From positions 1 through 64,000 of the forward strand of contig JAJTXQ010000040.1 of the NCBI GenBank assembly GCA_021462855.1: a DNA stretch of 64,000 nt. The letters are read 5' to 3'. The notes under the pieces were generated by a model. The model worked only from the letters and a program-made list of their open reading frames with translations. It made no database searches and had not been told where the DNA came from. Position 1 is the stretch's first letter. Each line of letters opens with the position of its first letter. Shown piece after piece: positions 42,539 through 52,912 of the stretch. Origin of the DNA: Dehalococcoidia bacterium (GTDB taxonomy: Bacteria > Chloroflexota > Dehalococcoidia > DSTF01 > JACRBR01). The translations under genes and the position numbers were made by a program.

Positions 42539-45500
42539 CTACTCGTACCGGATCGCCTCGGCGATGGGGATGCTCGACGCCTGGCGCGAGGGGATGATCG
42601 TCGTGAGCACCGATGCGGCGAACACCAGCACCGCCATCACGGCGATCTGCAGCCAGGGAATCGCGAAGCCGGTGAAGCCCGCGCTCTCGAACTGCTCGCT
42701 CTGCAGGATGCGGTTGGCGAGCAGCAGCGCGAGCCAAGTGCCGTTGACGATGCCGAGCAGCGCAATGAACGCCGACTCGAGGATGAACGACAGCGCGACG
42801 TTCGCGCGGCTGAATCCGATCGCCCGCATCAGCCCCACCTGCTGCCGGCGCTCGACGACGGTACGGAAGGCGATCACCGACAGCGCCGCCAGCCCGACGC
42901 CCAGGCCCAGCGCCATGAACCCCTGCACGAGGTAGAAGAACGCCGCGCTCAGCCGCTGCTGGTCATCGACCTGGTCCTTGATCGACTCCGCGGTCACACC
43001 CTGCTCGACGAGCAGGCGCTCGATCTCCTTTGCCTCGGCGCGGGCGTCGGCGCCCGGCTGGAGGCGGATGTAGTGGCGCGACGACTCAGGCTGGAACGTG
43101 CGCGCAAACGTGTCGGCGTTCACCCAGATGCCGCGGTACGTCTCGCTCGGCCCGCGGTCCATGATCCCGATGACCTGCACGAGCTGTCCGCGGGTGGCGC
43201 TCGACTCGCGGATCTGCAGGCGGAACGGCTCGAACTCGCGGTCGCCGCTCTCGTAGTCGCTGAGCGTGAAGCGGTCCTCGGTGACGTTGGCGTAGTTGAT
43301 GCCCGGCACGACGCTGCCATCGATCACCGCGAAGTTCGCTTCGGTATCGGCGAGCGCACGCCAGACGTCGGCATCGCTCGCGTAGCCGCGCGCGCGAGCC
43401 TGCAGGCCGATGCGGTTGTGGTCGAGGAAGTTCGGCCCCGTGCCATTCACGACAAAGCTGTGCCGGCTGATCTCGTTGCCTTCGGCATTGACCTCGGCGA
43501 TCTGCGTGCTGCGCGGGTTGCCCGTGAGCACGCGGGCGATGACTTCGATCTTGCGCGTCGGGTAGAACGCGCGGTCAAGCGCCTCGCCGAGCGGCCCGAG
43601 GCGGTTGCCGCGCGCGTCGGTGAAGGGGTTGCGCGGGTTCTCCTCGACGACGACATCCCAGCCGCCGCGCGCGTCGGGGTCGACGAACAGGTTGCGGAAG
43701 TTGAGGCTGAGCGTCGAGATCATGACGAGCGCGAAGAAGACGAGTGACATCATCGCGATCGTCATCCCCGTGCGGAACTTGTTCGCCAGCGGATAGGCGA
43801 TCGCCGTGCGGACAGCTGGAGCGGCGCGCCCGAACACGAACCCGATGCCGCGCAACGCGCCAAGCAGGAGCCCGGCGTTGTGCACCACCACGAACGTCGC
43901 CGCGGCCACCATCAGCACGCCGCCGACGAACATCGCCCCCATGCCGGCGCCCAGCGGCCCGGTCAGCGACCGCAGCGTGTCGCCGGCGACGAGCGCCCAC
44001 AGCACGAGCACGGCGACGCCGGCGCCGGTGAACACCGCGCGCTCGGGCGCGCCCCTCGACCGCGCCACGAACGCCGCGCCGATGATCGCGAGCGACGCGC
44101 CCGCGCCGAACCAGTCCGCCCGATCGCCGCCCGCGCCGTAGGCGACGAGCGCGATGCCCGCCGCCACCAGCGCCGCGCCGATGAACAGCGACAGGACGCC
44201 GGTCGAACGTGGCGCCGGCTCCGCCTGGTCGCGGATCGCCGCTACCACGGTGAGGCGGCTGACGCGCCACGCCGACGCCACCACGGTCACGAACGTCAGC
44301 ACCACGCCGAGACAGAACGCAATCACGAGGCTCTGCGGCGTCACGTGGAACGCGACGGCGATGTCGAACGCGCTGAAGATGTAATCCATCGCCCGGGTCA
44401 TGCCGAGCGACACGGCGACGCCGAGCGCCGCCCCCAGCGCCGCCGACCCGAGGCTGTACGCCATGCCTTCGGCGATGAATGATTCGACCAGCTGGAGCCG
44501 CGTCATGCCTACCGCGCGCGACATGCCCATCTCCGGCCGGCGCTCCGCCGCCAGCATCACCAGGATGAGGAAGACGAGCAGCGTGCCCGCGGCGATCGAG
44601 AACAGGCCGAGCACCATGAAGATCGCCGTCATGTCGCGTCCGGCCTCCTCGGCGCGGCCGACGCGGTCGTCCTTGATCCGGCTTAACTCGTACGCCGTCA
44701 GCGCGAGCTCGTACTCGATCGGCGCCGACACGGCCTCGGTCAGCGCACGCGCGTCACGCACGCCGCCGCGGTTGGAGATCACGATGAACCCGTAACCCTG
44801 TGTGCCATACAGGAACTGCGCCGGCTCGAGCTTGATGAGGATTCCGGCCGGCTGGCCCTGGGTCCACCCGGTGAGCACGCGATCCTTCACGATCGCCATT
44901 ACGTTGAACGTACGGGGGAACTGGTCGATGTACACGTCGACGCGGTCGCCGGGGCGCAGGCCGAGCGCCGCCGCGGCGGACTCGTTGACCACCGCGTCGT
45001 CACGCTCGAGTTGCGCGATGTCGATCGGCGCGCCCCCGCGCGAGACGATGTCGCCCTCGAACCCCTGCATCGCCGTCTCGTCGAGGCCGATGAGCGTGAC
45101 TTCCGGCACACGCGTCTCGGTGTCATGGTGCTTCGCCGGCACGGGGTAGCGCAGGCCCGGCAGCACACCGTCGATCTCGTCGACGCCGTTCGTGAGCGCG
45201 TACATCAGGTCGATGAACCGCTGCGGGATGATCCCGGGCGGCGCGATCTCCTCGTCGGTCAGGCTCGTTTCGTCCTGGTTGTCCTTGATCTGCACGATCT
45301 CGTCGACGTGGCCGAGTCGCGTGTACGTCTCATTGGTGATGCTGTAGGCGACGGTGTCGCCCGTCGCGAGCGCGGCGGCGATGATCGCCGTCGACAGCAT
45401 CAGGCCCAGCACGATGAGCAGCGACTGCGTGCGGCGCCTGCCGATGTTCCGCAAGCCGATGTCGAAGACGATGCGGTGGCGCAGCGCCACCACCCCGACC

Positions 45501-45577
45501 GTGGCCAGCGACAGCGCAAGCGCCGCGAGGAGGACCGCCATGATGAGCGTGGTGGACACGCCGAAGAACTCGTTCAT
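42539..45577 (-). CDS. Large FtsX/MacB-type ABC permease (first of two)
   Basis: The start at ATG 45577 (GGGAG site) gives 1012 residues. It has an N-terminal helix pair, a large extracytoplasmic domain (about 70-310), the FtsX-like helices (about 325-450), a middle set of hydrophobic helices, a second extracytoplasmic domain and a C-terminal FtsX helix triplet ending in VVERRQQVGLMRAIGFSRANV and [27 protein letters not shown]. This two-FtsX layout resembles LolC/E- or MacB-type exporters that work on lipoproteins, peptides or drugs. It is closely similar to the gene at 45944 and shares its ATPase. Confidence 0.9.
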   Translation of the reverse strand: MNEFFGVSTTLIMAVLLAALALSLATVGVVALRHRIVFDIGLRNIGRRRTQSLLIVLGLMLSTAIIAAALATGDTVAYSITNETYTRLGHVDEIVQIKDNQDETSLTDEEIAPPGIIPQRFIDLMYALTNGVDEIDGVLPGLRYPVPAKHHDTETRVPEVTLIGLDETAMQGFEGDIVSRGGAPIDIAQLERDDAVVNESAAAALGLRPGDRVDVYIDQFPRTFNVMAIVKDRVLTGWTQGQPAGILIKLEPAQFLYGTQGYGFIVISNRGGVRDARALTEAVSAPIEYELALTAYELSRIKDDRVGRAEEAGRDMTAIFMVLGLFSIAAGTLLVFLILVMLAAERRPEMGMSRAVGMTRLQLVESFIAEGMAYSLGSAALGAALGVAVSLGMTRAMDYIFSAFDIAVAFHVTPQSLVIAFCLGVVLTFVTVVASAWRVSRLTVVAAIRDQAEPAPRSTGVLSLFIGAALVAAGIALVAYGAGGDRADWFGAGASLAIIGAAFVARSRGAPERAVFTGAGVAVLVLWALVAGDTLRSLTGPLGAGMGAMFVGGVLMVAAATFVVVHNAGLLLGALRGIGFVFGRAAPAVRTAIAYPLANKFRTGMTIAMMSLVFFALVMISTLSLNFRNLFVDPDARGGWDVVVEENPRNPFTDARGNRLGPLGEALDRAFYPTRKIEVIARVLTGNPRSTQIAEVNAEGNEISRHSFVVNGTGPNFLDHNRIGLQARARGYASDADVWRALADTEANFAVIDGSVVPGINYANVTEDRFTLSDYESGDREFEPFRLQIRESSATRGQLVQVIGIMDRGPSETYRGIWVNADTFARTFQPESSRHYIRLQPGADARAEAKEIERLLVEQGVTAESIKDQVDDQQRLSAAFFYLVQGFMALGLGVGLAALSVIAFRTVVERRQQVGLMRAIGFSRANVALSFILESAFIALLGIVNGTWLALLLANRILQSEQFESAGFTGFAIPWLQIAVMAVLVFAASVLTTIIPSRQASSIPIAEAIRYE

Positions 45578-45712
45578 CGACTCCCGAACGCGGCTGCGCC
45601 GCACCCCCGCACGTCGGCGACCGGCGCTCTACTCGAGTCCCGACGTCCCATCGCGGCATCTTATGGCATCTACGAAGCGTCGCTCAATGCGGATGCGCCC
45701 GGACGGACGCCG

Positions 45713-45919
45713 CTAGTCGCGCTTGTTCGAGGAGTTGCGCCCGGCCGCGCCGAGGAACGGCGAGCCGGCGCCGAGCAGAAAGCCGAAGTCGTACCACTGC
45801 CCGCTACGCGCCTCGTTGTAGAACGGGAACCGCTCCCATCCGCCGAATGCATGCGCGACGAGGATGACCCATGCCGTGATGCCGTTCCAGAAGCCCCAGA
45901 GCAGATCCTGCCACCACAT
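45713..45919 (-). CDS. Small hydrophobic protein between the two permeases
   Basis: A 68-residue protein begins at ATG 45919 behind GGGGGAGG. Its first half is hydrophobic and Trp-rich (MWWQDLLWGFWNGITAWVILVAHAFG), the rest resembles a soluble tail with Gly and Phe. It lies 24 bases after the permease at 45944 and may be a small subunit of the ABC system. Conservation needs checking. Confidence 0.6.
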   Translation of the reverse strand: MWWQDLLWGFWNGITAWVILVAHAFGGWERFPFYNEARSGQWYDFGFLLGAGSPFLGAAGRNSSNKRD

Positions 45920-45943
45920 GCTGCGCCTCCCCCTGCCGGGCGG

Positions 45944-48900
45944 TCACTCGTAGCGCAACGCCTCGGCGATCGGGATGCTCGACGCCTGGCGCGACGGGAT
46001 GATCGTCATGATCAGCGACGCGAGGAACGCGAAGCCGCCGACCGCGACGATCTGCACCCACGGAATGTAGAAGCTGTCGACGCCGCCCGGCACGAAGTCG
46101 TCGGTGTTGACGAGCTGGTACGCCAGCAGCAACGCCAGCGCGATGCCGCTGACGATGCCGAGCAGCGCCGTGAACGACGACTCCATGATGAAGCTGATCG
46201 CCACCGCCCGGCGCGAGTAGCCGATCGCCCGCAGCATGCCGATCTGCTGCCGCCGCTCCACGACCGTGCGGAACGCGATCACTCCGACCGCGGCGATGCC
46301 GACGAACAGGCCGATGCCCATGAATCCCTGGATCAGGTACAGGAACGCCTGGCTCTGCGCGCGGAAGTCATCGATCAATTGGCGGAGCGAGTCGGCCTGC
46401 ACGCCCTGCGCGAGCAGCGTGCGCTCGATGCCGCGCGCGGCGGTGTTGGCGTCCGCGCCTTCGTTGAGCTTCACGAAGTGCACCGTCGACTCCGGCCGCT
46501 CGAACGTGCTCGTGAACGCCTCCGGCGAGATGAACAGGCCGGTGTAGAGCCCGCTCGCGCGCGTCGTCAGCACGCCGATGAGCGTGATGTCGCGCGTGCG
46601 CCCGGTCGCGGAGTCGTGGATGGTGAGTGTGACCGGGTCGAACGTCTTGTCCGTAGGCTCGATTCCGTCCACCGAGAACGCGCCCGGATCGTTGAACCCG
46701 TCGCCGGGGATCGCGAACGCGTCGACCACAGCCAGGCCGGGGTCCGCAGCGATCGCCTCCCAGACGGCCGCGTCGGAGTCGTACCCGGTAGCGCGCGCCT
46801 GGAACTTCAGTCCGTTGCCCTCGATGAACCCGGGCGTCAGGCCGTAGATCGGCCACGCCTTGAAGTCCTGCTCGCCGCCAGCGTTCGAGACGCGCGCCGA
46901 GATGCCGTTGGCGACGCTCAGGGAGTCGACACGCGCGATCACACCCGGGTCGAACGGCGTCGCCGTGGCGGATGGCGGCGGCGCATCGGCGAGCGCGGCG
47001 CGCAGGTCGGCGATCGGGTTGGCAGGGTTCTCCGTGACGACGACGTCATAGCCGCCCTGCGCGTCCTCGTCATCGAACAGCTTGTCGAAGTTCGAGTTCA
47101 TCGTCGACATCATGACCAGCGCGAACATGACGAGCGAGATCATCGCGATCGTCATGCCGGTGCGGAACTTGTTCGCGAGCGGGTACGCGACCGCGGTGCG
47201 GATCGATGGCACCAGGCCCGCCGAAACGGCGCCGAGACGCGTGAACAGGCCGAGCATCAGGTCGGCGTTGTAGACGAGCACGAACGTCGCCGAGAGCACC
47301 ATGGAGATGCCGCTCAGGAAGAACAGCTCGATGCCACCATCGAGGTCGGGCGGGATGTGGGCGCCGGCGGCGAGCAACCAGTACACGAGGAGGGCGATGC
47401 CCATCGTCGTGAAGACGGGGCGGTTCGGCGCGCCCAGCTGCACGAGCGTCAGCGCCAGGCCGAGGAGCGCCAGCGTGATGCCGCCGGCGTACGGCGCCGC
47501 CTGCTCCCAGTGCAGCCCCAGCACGATCAGCAACGCTCCCAGCACCATCGCCATCGTGCCGGCCTGGAAGATGTAGTTGAGTCCGAGCAGCAGCGTGACG
47601 AACGCGCTCACCGCGAACGTGCCGCCGATGACGCCGAGCAGCACCGCCAGCACGCCGCCCGCGGCCGACGTGCCGTAGATGGCGTCCGCCGCCATGAAGC
47701 ACACGACCACCAGCGCAGCCTGCACCGGCGCGAGGATCAGGATCCCCGCGCCGCCCAGCCACTGCCGCCACGTCGAGGGCTTGACGATGAGCCACTTCGC
47801 GATGCGCAGCATGCCGCGCAGGCCGTGTCCATCGTTCGGTCGCTCGTGGGCCGCCGGCGGATCCGGCACATCGCGGATCGCGCTGACGATGTTCAGCGCG
47901 CCGATCCGCCACGACGAGAATGTCACGGTGAGGAACGTCAGCACGACGCCGACGGAGTACGACACGACCAGGCTGCGCGGCGTCACGTGGAACCGGATCG
48001 ACAGGTCGAACTCGGCGAACATGCGCGCCATGATGTCGATCATCACCATCGACACGGCGATGCCGAGCAGGCAGCCGACCGCCGCCGCGCCGACGTTGTA
48101 GACCATGCCCTCGGACATGAACATCTGCACCAGGTGGTTGCGTTTCGTGCCGACGGCGCGGATCATCCCCATCTCGGTCTTCCGCTCGGCGGCGAGCATG
48201 ACGAAGATGAGGAAGATCAGCATCATGCCGGCGGCGATCGAGAACAGCCCGAGCACCACGAAGAACGTGACCATGAAACTCGATGTTTCGCTCGCCGAGT
48301 CGACGACATCCTTCTTCGAAGGGGCCGCCTGCCAGGCCGTGCCGAACATCTTTTCGTTCAGCCGGTCGGTGATCTCGTCCGAACGCTCCATGCCCGCGCG
48401 GACGCCGCCGTCGTTGCTGACGACGATCATGTCGACCTCGCCCTCGCGCCCGAACAGCGCCTGGGCGCGGTCGAGCGGCATGGCCAGGCCGTTGGCCTGG
48501 CCAAAGAGGGCGCCGGTGAGCACGCGATCCTTGACGATCGCCTTCGCCGTGAACTCGTGCGGCTCGCCGCCGACGTACAGCGTGAGGACGTCGCCGGGCG
48601 CCACGTCGAGCTCCTCGGCGGCTGCTTCGTTGACGTAGATCTCACGCTCGGCCAGCGCGTCGAGCGTCACGCGCTCGCCGGCGGTCGTCTCGATGTCCGA
48701 CTCGAAGCCGGCCATCTGCGACGTGTCGAGGCCCATGAGGATGGCAAGCGGCTCCGTCTGCCCCTTCGCCGCGTTGCTGACGGGCACCGGCGCGCGCAGC
48801 AGCGGCAACGCGCCATCGACGCCGTCCATCTCGCGGAATGACTCCGTGAACTGCGCCGCCTGGCCCTCGGGGATCGGCAGCGGCGAGACCAAGCCGGCGC

Positions 48901-49225
48901 CGACGAACGGGTCGTTGTTCTCGCTGTCGGTCGCCGCCTGCACGACCTCGTCGATGCTGTGCAGCCGGTCGTACGCCTGGTTCGTGATGCTGTACTCGAC
49001 GGTGTCGCCGATGCTGAACGCCGTCGCGATGATCAGCGTGCTGAGCATCAGCCCGATGATAATCAGCACCGTCTGCGCGCGCCGGCGCGGGATGTTGCGC
49101 ACGCCCACCATGAACATGATGCGGTTTCGCACGAGCACGTAGCCAACGGTCGCGAGCGCCACCGCGAGCACGCACAGCAGCGCGATCATGATGTAGGTCA
49201 TCGACAGGCCGAAGAGCTCGCTCAC
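45944..49225 (-). CDS. Large FtsX/MacB-type ABC permease (second of two)
   Basis: A GTG at 49225 starts a 1093-residue protein, overlapping the ATPase stop by GTGA. The layout mirrors that at 42539: extracytoplasmic domain about 75-310, FtsX helices about 330-480, central hydrophobic region, second extracytoplasmic domain about 690-930 and a C-terminal FtsX helix block with [21 protein letters not shown] and [19 protein letters not shown]. The last part is nearly identical in pattern to the first permease, so the two are paralogues that could form a heterodimer. Confidence 0.9.
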   Translation of the reverse strand: MSELFGLSMTYIMIALLCVLAVALATVGYVLVRNRIMFMVGVRNIPRRRAQTVLIIIGLMLSTLIIATAFSIGDTVEYSITNQAYDRLHSIDEVVQAATDSENNDPFVGAGLVSPLPIPEGQAAQFTESFREMDGVDGALPLLRAPVPVSNAAKGQTEPLAILMGLDTSQMAGFESDIETTAGERVTLDALAEREIYVNEAAAEELDVAPGDVLTLYVGGEPHEFTAKAIVKDRVLTGALFGQANGLAMPLDRAQALFGREGEVDMIVVSNDGGVRAGMERSDEITDRLNEKMFGTAWQAAPSKKDVVDSASETSSFMVTFFVVLGLFSIAAGMMLIFLIFVMLAAERKTEMGMIRAVGTKRNHLVQMFMSEGMVYNVGAAAVGCLLGIAVSMVMIDIMARMFAEFDLSIRFHVTPRSLVVSYSVGVVLTFLTVTFSSWRIGALNIVSAIRDVPDPPAAHERPNDGHGLRGMLRIAKWLIVKPSTWRQWLGGAGILILAPVQAALVVVCFMAADAIYGTSAAGGVLAVLLGVIGGTFAVSAFVTLLLGLNYIFQAGTMAMVLGALLIVLGLHWEQAAPYAGGITLALLGLALTLVQLGAPNRPVFTTMGIALLVYWLLAAGAHIPPDLDGGIELFFLSGISMVLSATFVLVYNADLMLGLFTRLGAVSAGLVPSIRTAVAYPLANKFRTGMTIAMISLVMFALVMMSTMNSNFDKLFDDEDAQGGYDVVVTENPANPIADLRAALADAPPPSATATPFDPGVIARVDSLSVANGISARVSNAGGEQDFKAWPIYGLTPGFIEGNGLKFQARATGYDSDAAVWEAIAADPGLAVVDAFAIPGDGFNDPGAFSVDGIEPTDKTFDPVTLTIHDSATGRTRDITLIGVLTTRASGLYTGLFISPEAFTSTFERPESTVHFVKLNEGADANTAARGIERTLLAQGVQADSLRQLIDDFRAQSQAFLYLIQGFMGIGLFVGIAAVGVIAFRTVVERRQQIGMLRAIGYSRRAVAISFIMESSFTALLGIVSGIALALLLAYQLVNTDDFVPGGVDSFYIPWVQIVAVGGFAFLASLIMTIIPSRQASSIPIAEALRYE

Positions 49226-49971
49226 CTGGTCGCCCCGTTGAGCAGCTCCTCGCGGACGATCTGGCCGTCCTTCATGTGCACGATGCGGTGGCAGCGCGCG
49301 GCGACCTCGGGCGCGTGCGTGACGATGACGAACGTCTGCGCGTGCCGCTGATTGAGGCCCACGATCAGGTCCATGATCGCGCTCGCGTTCTCGGTGTCGA
49401 GGTCGCCCGTCGGCTCGTCGCCCCAGACGATCGCCGGGCGGTTGACGAGCGCGCGGGCGATCGTGACGCGCTGGCGCTGGCCGCCGGAGAGCTGCGACGG
49501 CTTGTGCTTGGCCCAGTCCCTCAGCGACACCAGGTCGAGCGCCGATTCCGCCTTCTCGCGCGCCTCGCGCACCTTCGTGCCGGAGACGAGCAGCGGCAGT
49601 TCGACGTTCTCGACCGCGCTCAGCACCGGGAGCAGGTTGTAGAACTGGAACACGAAGCCCATCTGACGCGCGCGGAACTCCGTGCGCTTGTTGTCGGACA
49701 TCTTGTTGATGTCCTCGCCGTTGATCAGGATGAGGCCGCCGTCGATGGAGTCGAGGCCGCTGAGACAGTTGAGCAGCGTCGTCTTGCCGCAGCCCGACGG
49801 GCCCATGATCGCGACCATCTCACCGCGCTTGACGCTGATGCTGACGCCGCGCAGCGCGTTCACGACGACGTCGTCCGTGCGGTACGTCTTCACCACGTCG
49901 CGCGCGTCGATGATGAGGTCGACGGCCGGCGCCTGGGCGGCCACGGCGGCCGGTTCGGTCGAAAGGGACAT
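49222..49971 (-). CDS. ABC transporter ATPase, MacB/LolD type
   Basis: The 249-residue ATPase has Walker [10 protein letters not shown], the Q-loop in [21 protein letters not shown], the signature LSGGQRQRV, Walker [14 protein letters not shown] and the switch His in [10 protein letters not shown]. The FQFYNLLP and DEPTGDLD segments are typical for the lipoprotein/macrolide export subgroup. It serves the two permeases downstream. An inverted repeat lies 42 bases before the start. Confidence 0.95.
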   Translation of the reverse strand: MSLSTEPAAVAAQAPAVDLIIDARDVVKTYRTDDVVVNALRGVSISVKRGEMVAIMGPSGCGKTTLLNCLSGLDSIDGGLILINGEDINKMSDNKRTEFRARQMGFVFQFYNLLPVLSAVENVELPLLVSGTKVREAREKAESALDLVSLRDWAKHKPSQLSGGQRQRVTIARALVNRPAIVWGDEPTGDLDTENASAIMDLIVGLNQRHAQTFVIVTHAPEVAARCHRIVHMKDGQIVREELLNGATR

Positions 49972-50012
49972 GGGGCGCCTCCTCGATGGGCTGTCGCGGC
50001 GCGCGGTGCGGA

Positions 50013-50038
50013 CCGCTCGTGAATCCTATCACGAGCGG
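50013..50038. promoter_or_regulatory. 10-bp palindrome upstream of the ABC operon
   Basis: CCGCTCGTGA and TCACGAGCGG flank 6 bases. On the minus strand these read TAGGAT, which could be a -10 box. The core TCGTGA-N6-TCACGA looks like Rex or CRP/FNR boxes. It is probably an operator. Confidence 0.5.
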
Positions 50039-50160
50039 ATGGAACGGGCACGTCCGGCGATGACTTCACGATAGCAGACGCCGCGGCGCGTCTGGTCGGT
50101 CCCAGTGTGGATTTCGCAGTCCTACTTTCGGCGGATGAGCGCGGCGCGCTGGCGCGCGTG

Positions 50161-50203
50161 CCGAGCGGGGGTTGCGGGGGTTGCGGGGGGGGGGGGGTAC
50201 GAT
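50161..50203 (+). promoter_or_regulatory. Promoter region with G13 tract and possible G-quadruplex
   Basis: Repeated GGGGGTTGC units lead into a run of 13 G (50185-50197) followed by TACGAT, a possible -10. TTGCGG at 50172-50177 could be the -35, with a 20-base spacer. A change in G number would alter this spacing. Confidence 0.5.
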
Positions 50204-50229
50204 AGCCGTCTCACTACGAAGGAGTACGG

Positions 50230-51483
50230 ATGATGAGATGGAACTCGGTCCTCCTTCCTGTATGCCTGATCGCCGGGATCGGGCTTGCGGCGGCGCTGAT
50301 TGGCACGACCGGCGGAGGCCGCGCGGGCACGGCGGCCGAGGCGCACGTCGTGGTGGACGGGCCGGTGGAATGCGGCTCGCACGTCACGATCGACGTGTTC
50401 CTCGACGCGATCGACGCGCGCACGTCGGACCTCGGCCAGCCCGTCGGGCTCGGCGCCTATAACCTGGCGCTGCACTACCCGAACGATGCCCTGCGCCCGG
50501 CGGACCGCGACGCGACGCGTGTCGTCGTGCCCGACGGCGCGCCCACGGTCGATGGGGCAACGGGCCGGCAGTGGATCCCCGGAGGGATGTACAGCGACCT
50601 CTTCACCGGCGAGCTGTGGTCCGGCGCGTTCAGCTACGTCGGCTCGCCGAACCCCTCGAAGTCGATGGGCGCGATCGAGGTCGTCGATGGTGTGGATGCG
50701 CGTGAGCGCGGCGGCGTCGACGTGGCGAAGGTCGCGCCGCTGCACCTCGGCACGTTCGATCTGGTCACCGGGAAACCCGGCACGCACGTCGCGGAACTGA
50801 CGCTCACCGTCGTCGACTCGTCGATGGCGTCGCTCGAGTACGCGAACGACAAGATCGCAATCCCGATCGAAGTGAAGGACGGGCCCTGCGCGACGTTCGC
50901 AGCGATCGAACCGCCGCCGACGCACCCGCCCGCGCCGCCGCCATTCGAAGGATGGGACAAGATCCCCACGCCCGACCCGTACCCGGACGACATCACTCCG
51001 GCCGCGGGAGAACTCGCCGATCTGGGAGATGCATGCGCGACGGGCCGGCAGTATCACATTGCTACCCGCGGGATGGATCTCTGCTTGCCAGCAGGGTGGA
51101 GCGTTACGCACGATCCGAGCCCGGGGCAAATCGAAACGGCGCAGCGCAATTCACCAAACGCCGTGGCAGGCGCGCTGTTCGAGCTACGCAATGCGGAGGG
51201 CACAACCATCGCCGGCGTGTCCGTCACGATCCTGGGCGGAGAGCCGTTCTCCCTCACGAAATGTGAGATCCCCGTCACGGCTCCCGACCTGGGTTCGGTC
51301 TGCATCTACGCGCGCGGTCCGGGCGGGCACCTGATGCCGGTCTACTGGCGGTTGATTGGCGTCACGACTGAGGCAGGCCAGTGGGCCACCATCGCCATTT
51401 ACGACATCGGAAGCCAGGCGGAGCAGGAGGCGTTACAGCGCGAAGCTCTTGAGATTGTCAAGTCGATGAAGGGCGGATGGTGA
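50230..51483 (+). CDS. Secreted protein with cohesin-like domain
   Basis: The 417-residue protein starts at ATG 50230 (AAGGAG five bases before) and has a signal peptide (about 1-30). Residues 38-215 look like a cohesin-type beta sandwich: VECGSHVTIDVFLDAI, then GLGAYNLALHYPNDALRP and TLTVVDSS. A Pro-rich linker (about 225-255) leads to a second domain (about 265-417) with four Cys and KIVKSMKGGW-like end. Cohesins bind dockerins; the next gene has a dockerin-like tail. The domain call is from strand pattern only. Confidence 0.65.
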   Translation: MMRWNSVLLPVCLIAGIGLAAALIGTTGGGRAGTAAEAHVVVDGPVECGSHVTIDVFLDAIDARTSDLGQPVGLGAYNLALHYPNDALRPADRDATRVVVPDGAPTVDGATGRQWIPGGMYSDLFTGELWSGAFSYVGSPNPSKSMGAIEVVDGVDARERGGVDVAKVAPLHLGTFDLVTGKPGTHVAELTLTVVDSSMASLEYANDKIAIPIEVKDGPCATFAAIEPPPTHPPAPPPFEGWDKIPTPDPYPDDITPAAGELADLGDACATGRQYHIATRGMDLCLPAGWSVTHDPSPGQIETAQRNSPNAVAGALFELRNAEGTTIAGVSVTILGGEPFSLTKCEIPVTAPDLGSVCIYARGPGGHLMPVYWRLIGVTTEAGQWATIAIYDIGSQAEQEALQREALEIVKSMKGGW

Positions 51484-51484
51484 G

Positions 51485-52837
51485 GTGAGGCGCGTTGGCA
51501 AGATATCTATGTTGGTCATCGCGGCCGCGATCGTCGGGATGGCACTGATCCCTACACAAGACACCGCAGCACACACGGTCGGCTTTCCTACGGTCCGCTA
51601 CAACCCGTTCCGCCTACCATGGGGCGCGGAATCATCTTGGGCGGTGTGGCCCGGGAATCCGCCCGACCCCGACCCACCGGATCCCAACAACACACATTTC
51701 GGTTGGCAGGTCGACTTCTCTTCAGTTCCCGGCGGGGGGTCCAACTACGGCGAGCCCGTGAAGTCCATCGGAGGTGGAACGGTAACCTACTACAACGATG
51801 GCGCCGACGTTAACTATGGGCTTCACGCGATCGTTGTTCATGCGGGTCAATGGTGGTCGAGATACGCGCACCTCTGCGCAACGGGCGCGCCGGCTGGCGC
51901 GGTCGTCCAGGGAACCTGGCTTGGGGACGTTGGCAACACTGGGGAAGTGGATCCGGCGCCAGCACAGCGTTGTCAATCAATCGATGGAGCGCACCTGCAC
52001 TTCGAGGTGGGTGATCCGTCCGGAACCTTGGACGCGACGCTTACGGGTGTGTCAATCACCCATCTCGGCATCGAAGAGCGATTTACTCCACACAAGTCCG
52101 ACAACGCTGGTGCCGGTTACACGGATCCGCGGACGCGCGACGAGGCGTTCCACGCACGCGCGGTGATGCCCGATGCGAGCCCGGCATCGACACGCAAAGG
52201 GAAATTCACGACGTGCGGCGCGGCTGAGACGCACTACTTGTACACATGCCCGTACTACGCGTTCACGGTGCGGGGTCAGGACTTCGTTGGGCCGCGGTTG
52301 ACGCAAGGCGGGCTGCAGGGGCTGCACGAAACGTTCTCGCTCGTTCAGACGACTGGCCCAACCGTGGTCAAGGTCAAGGGCGCAATCCAGAAGGCGTATC
52401 AGTCGCGGGTGGTCGCCAACGGCGCGCGGGTGTCGTCCTACCTCGGCCGCCCGTTGGGCGAGGAGGGGCTCCTGAGCGGGCACCCGTTCCAGAACTTCGA
52501 GAACGGCACGATCATCGTGCTCGAGGAGATCTCCTGGTCACCGCCGCGCAGGCTTGTCCGCGTGATCGCGGGTGACGGAAGCACGCTGCTGGAGCGCACG
52601 CTGACAAACTACGCTGGCGCCGGCGATTGCGCGAGCGTCAACGGGGATCCGCATGTGAACATCATCGACGTGCAGCAGGTTGCCGTACATGCCGCGAATG
52701 ACGGCGAGCCCGGGTACGACCGACTGTACGACTTCTGGGGCGGCAACGGCACGGCCGGGTACTCGGACGGCGCAATCAACGTCCTCGATCTCTTTGCTCT
52801 CAGCGCGCGGTACGGGCTATGCCCGGCAGAACTGTGA
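51485..52837 (+). CDS. Secreted M23-type peptidase with dockerin-like C-terminus
   Basis: A GTG one base after the previous stop starts 450 residues. A signal peptide covers about 1-28. The M23 (LytM) domain has its metal ligands His71, Asp77 and the HLH pair His170/His172, with the further His129, so it looks catalytically intact for peptidoglycan peptide bonds. A central region (about 190-370) has LGRPLGEE and FENGTI segments like LGFP repeats. The last 65 residues carry two dockerin-like segments (VNIIDVQQVAVH and INVLDLFALSARYG). Confidence 0.75.
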   Translation: MRRVGKISMLVIAAAIVGMALIPTQDTAAHTVGFPTVRYNPFRLPWGAESSWAVWPGNPPDPDPPDPNNTHFGWQVDFSSVPGGGSNYGEPVKSIGGGTVTYYNDGADVNYGLHAIVVHAGQWWSRYAHLCATGAPAGAVVQGTWLGDVGNTGEVDPAPAQRCQSIDGAHLHFEVGDPSGTLDATLTGVSITHLGIEERFTPHKSDNAGAGYTDPRTRDEAFHARAVMPDASPASTRKGKFTTCGAAETHYLYTCPYYAFTVRGQDFVGPRLTQGGLQGLHETFSLVQTTGPTVVKVKGAIQKAYQSRVVANGARVSSYLGRPLGEEGLLSGHPFQNFENGTIIVLEEISWSPPRRLVRVIAGDGSTLLERTLTNYAGAGDCASVNGDPHVNIIDVQQVAVHAANDGEPGYDRLYDFWGGNGTAGYSDGAINVLDLFALSARYGLCPAEL

Positions 52838-52857
52838 GCATGGGAGCCGTGGGTAGA

Positions 52858-52889
52858 AGAGCGGGGACGCCTTTCGGCGCCCCCGCTCT
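52858..52889. terminator. Hairpin between convergent genes
   Basis: AGAGCGGGG(A)CGCC-TTTC-GGCG(C)CCCCGCTCT gives 13 pairs with one mismatch. It lies 20 bases after the peptidase stop and 24 before the acyl-CoA dehydrogenase stop. Confidence 0.75.
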
Positions 52890-52912
52890 CATTGTGCGCG
52901 ATCGCGTGCTGA

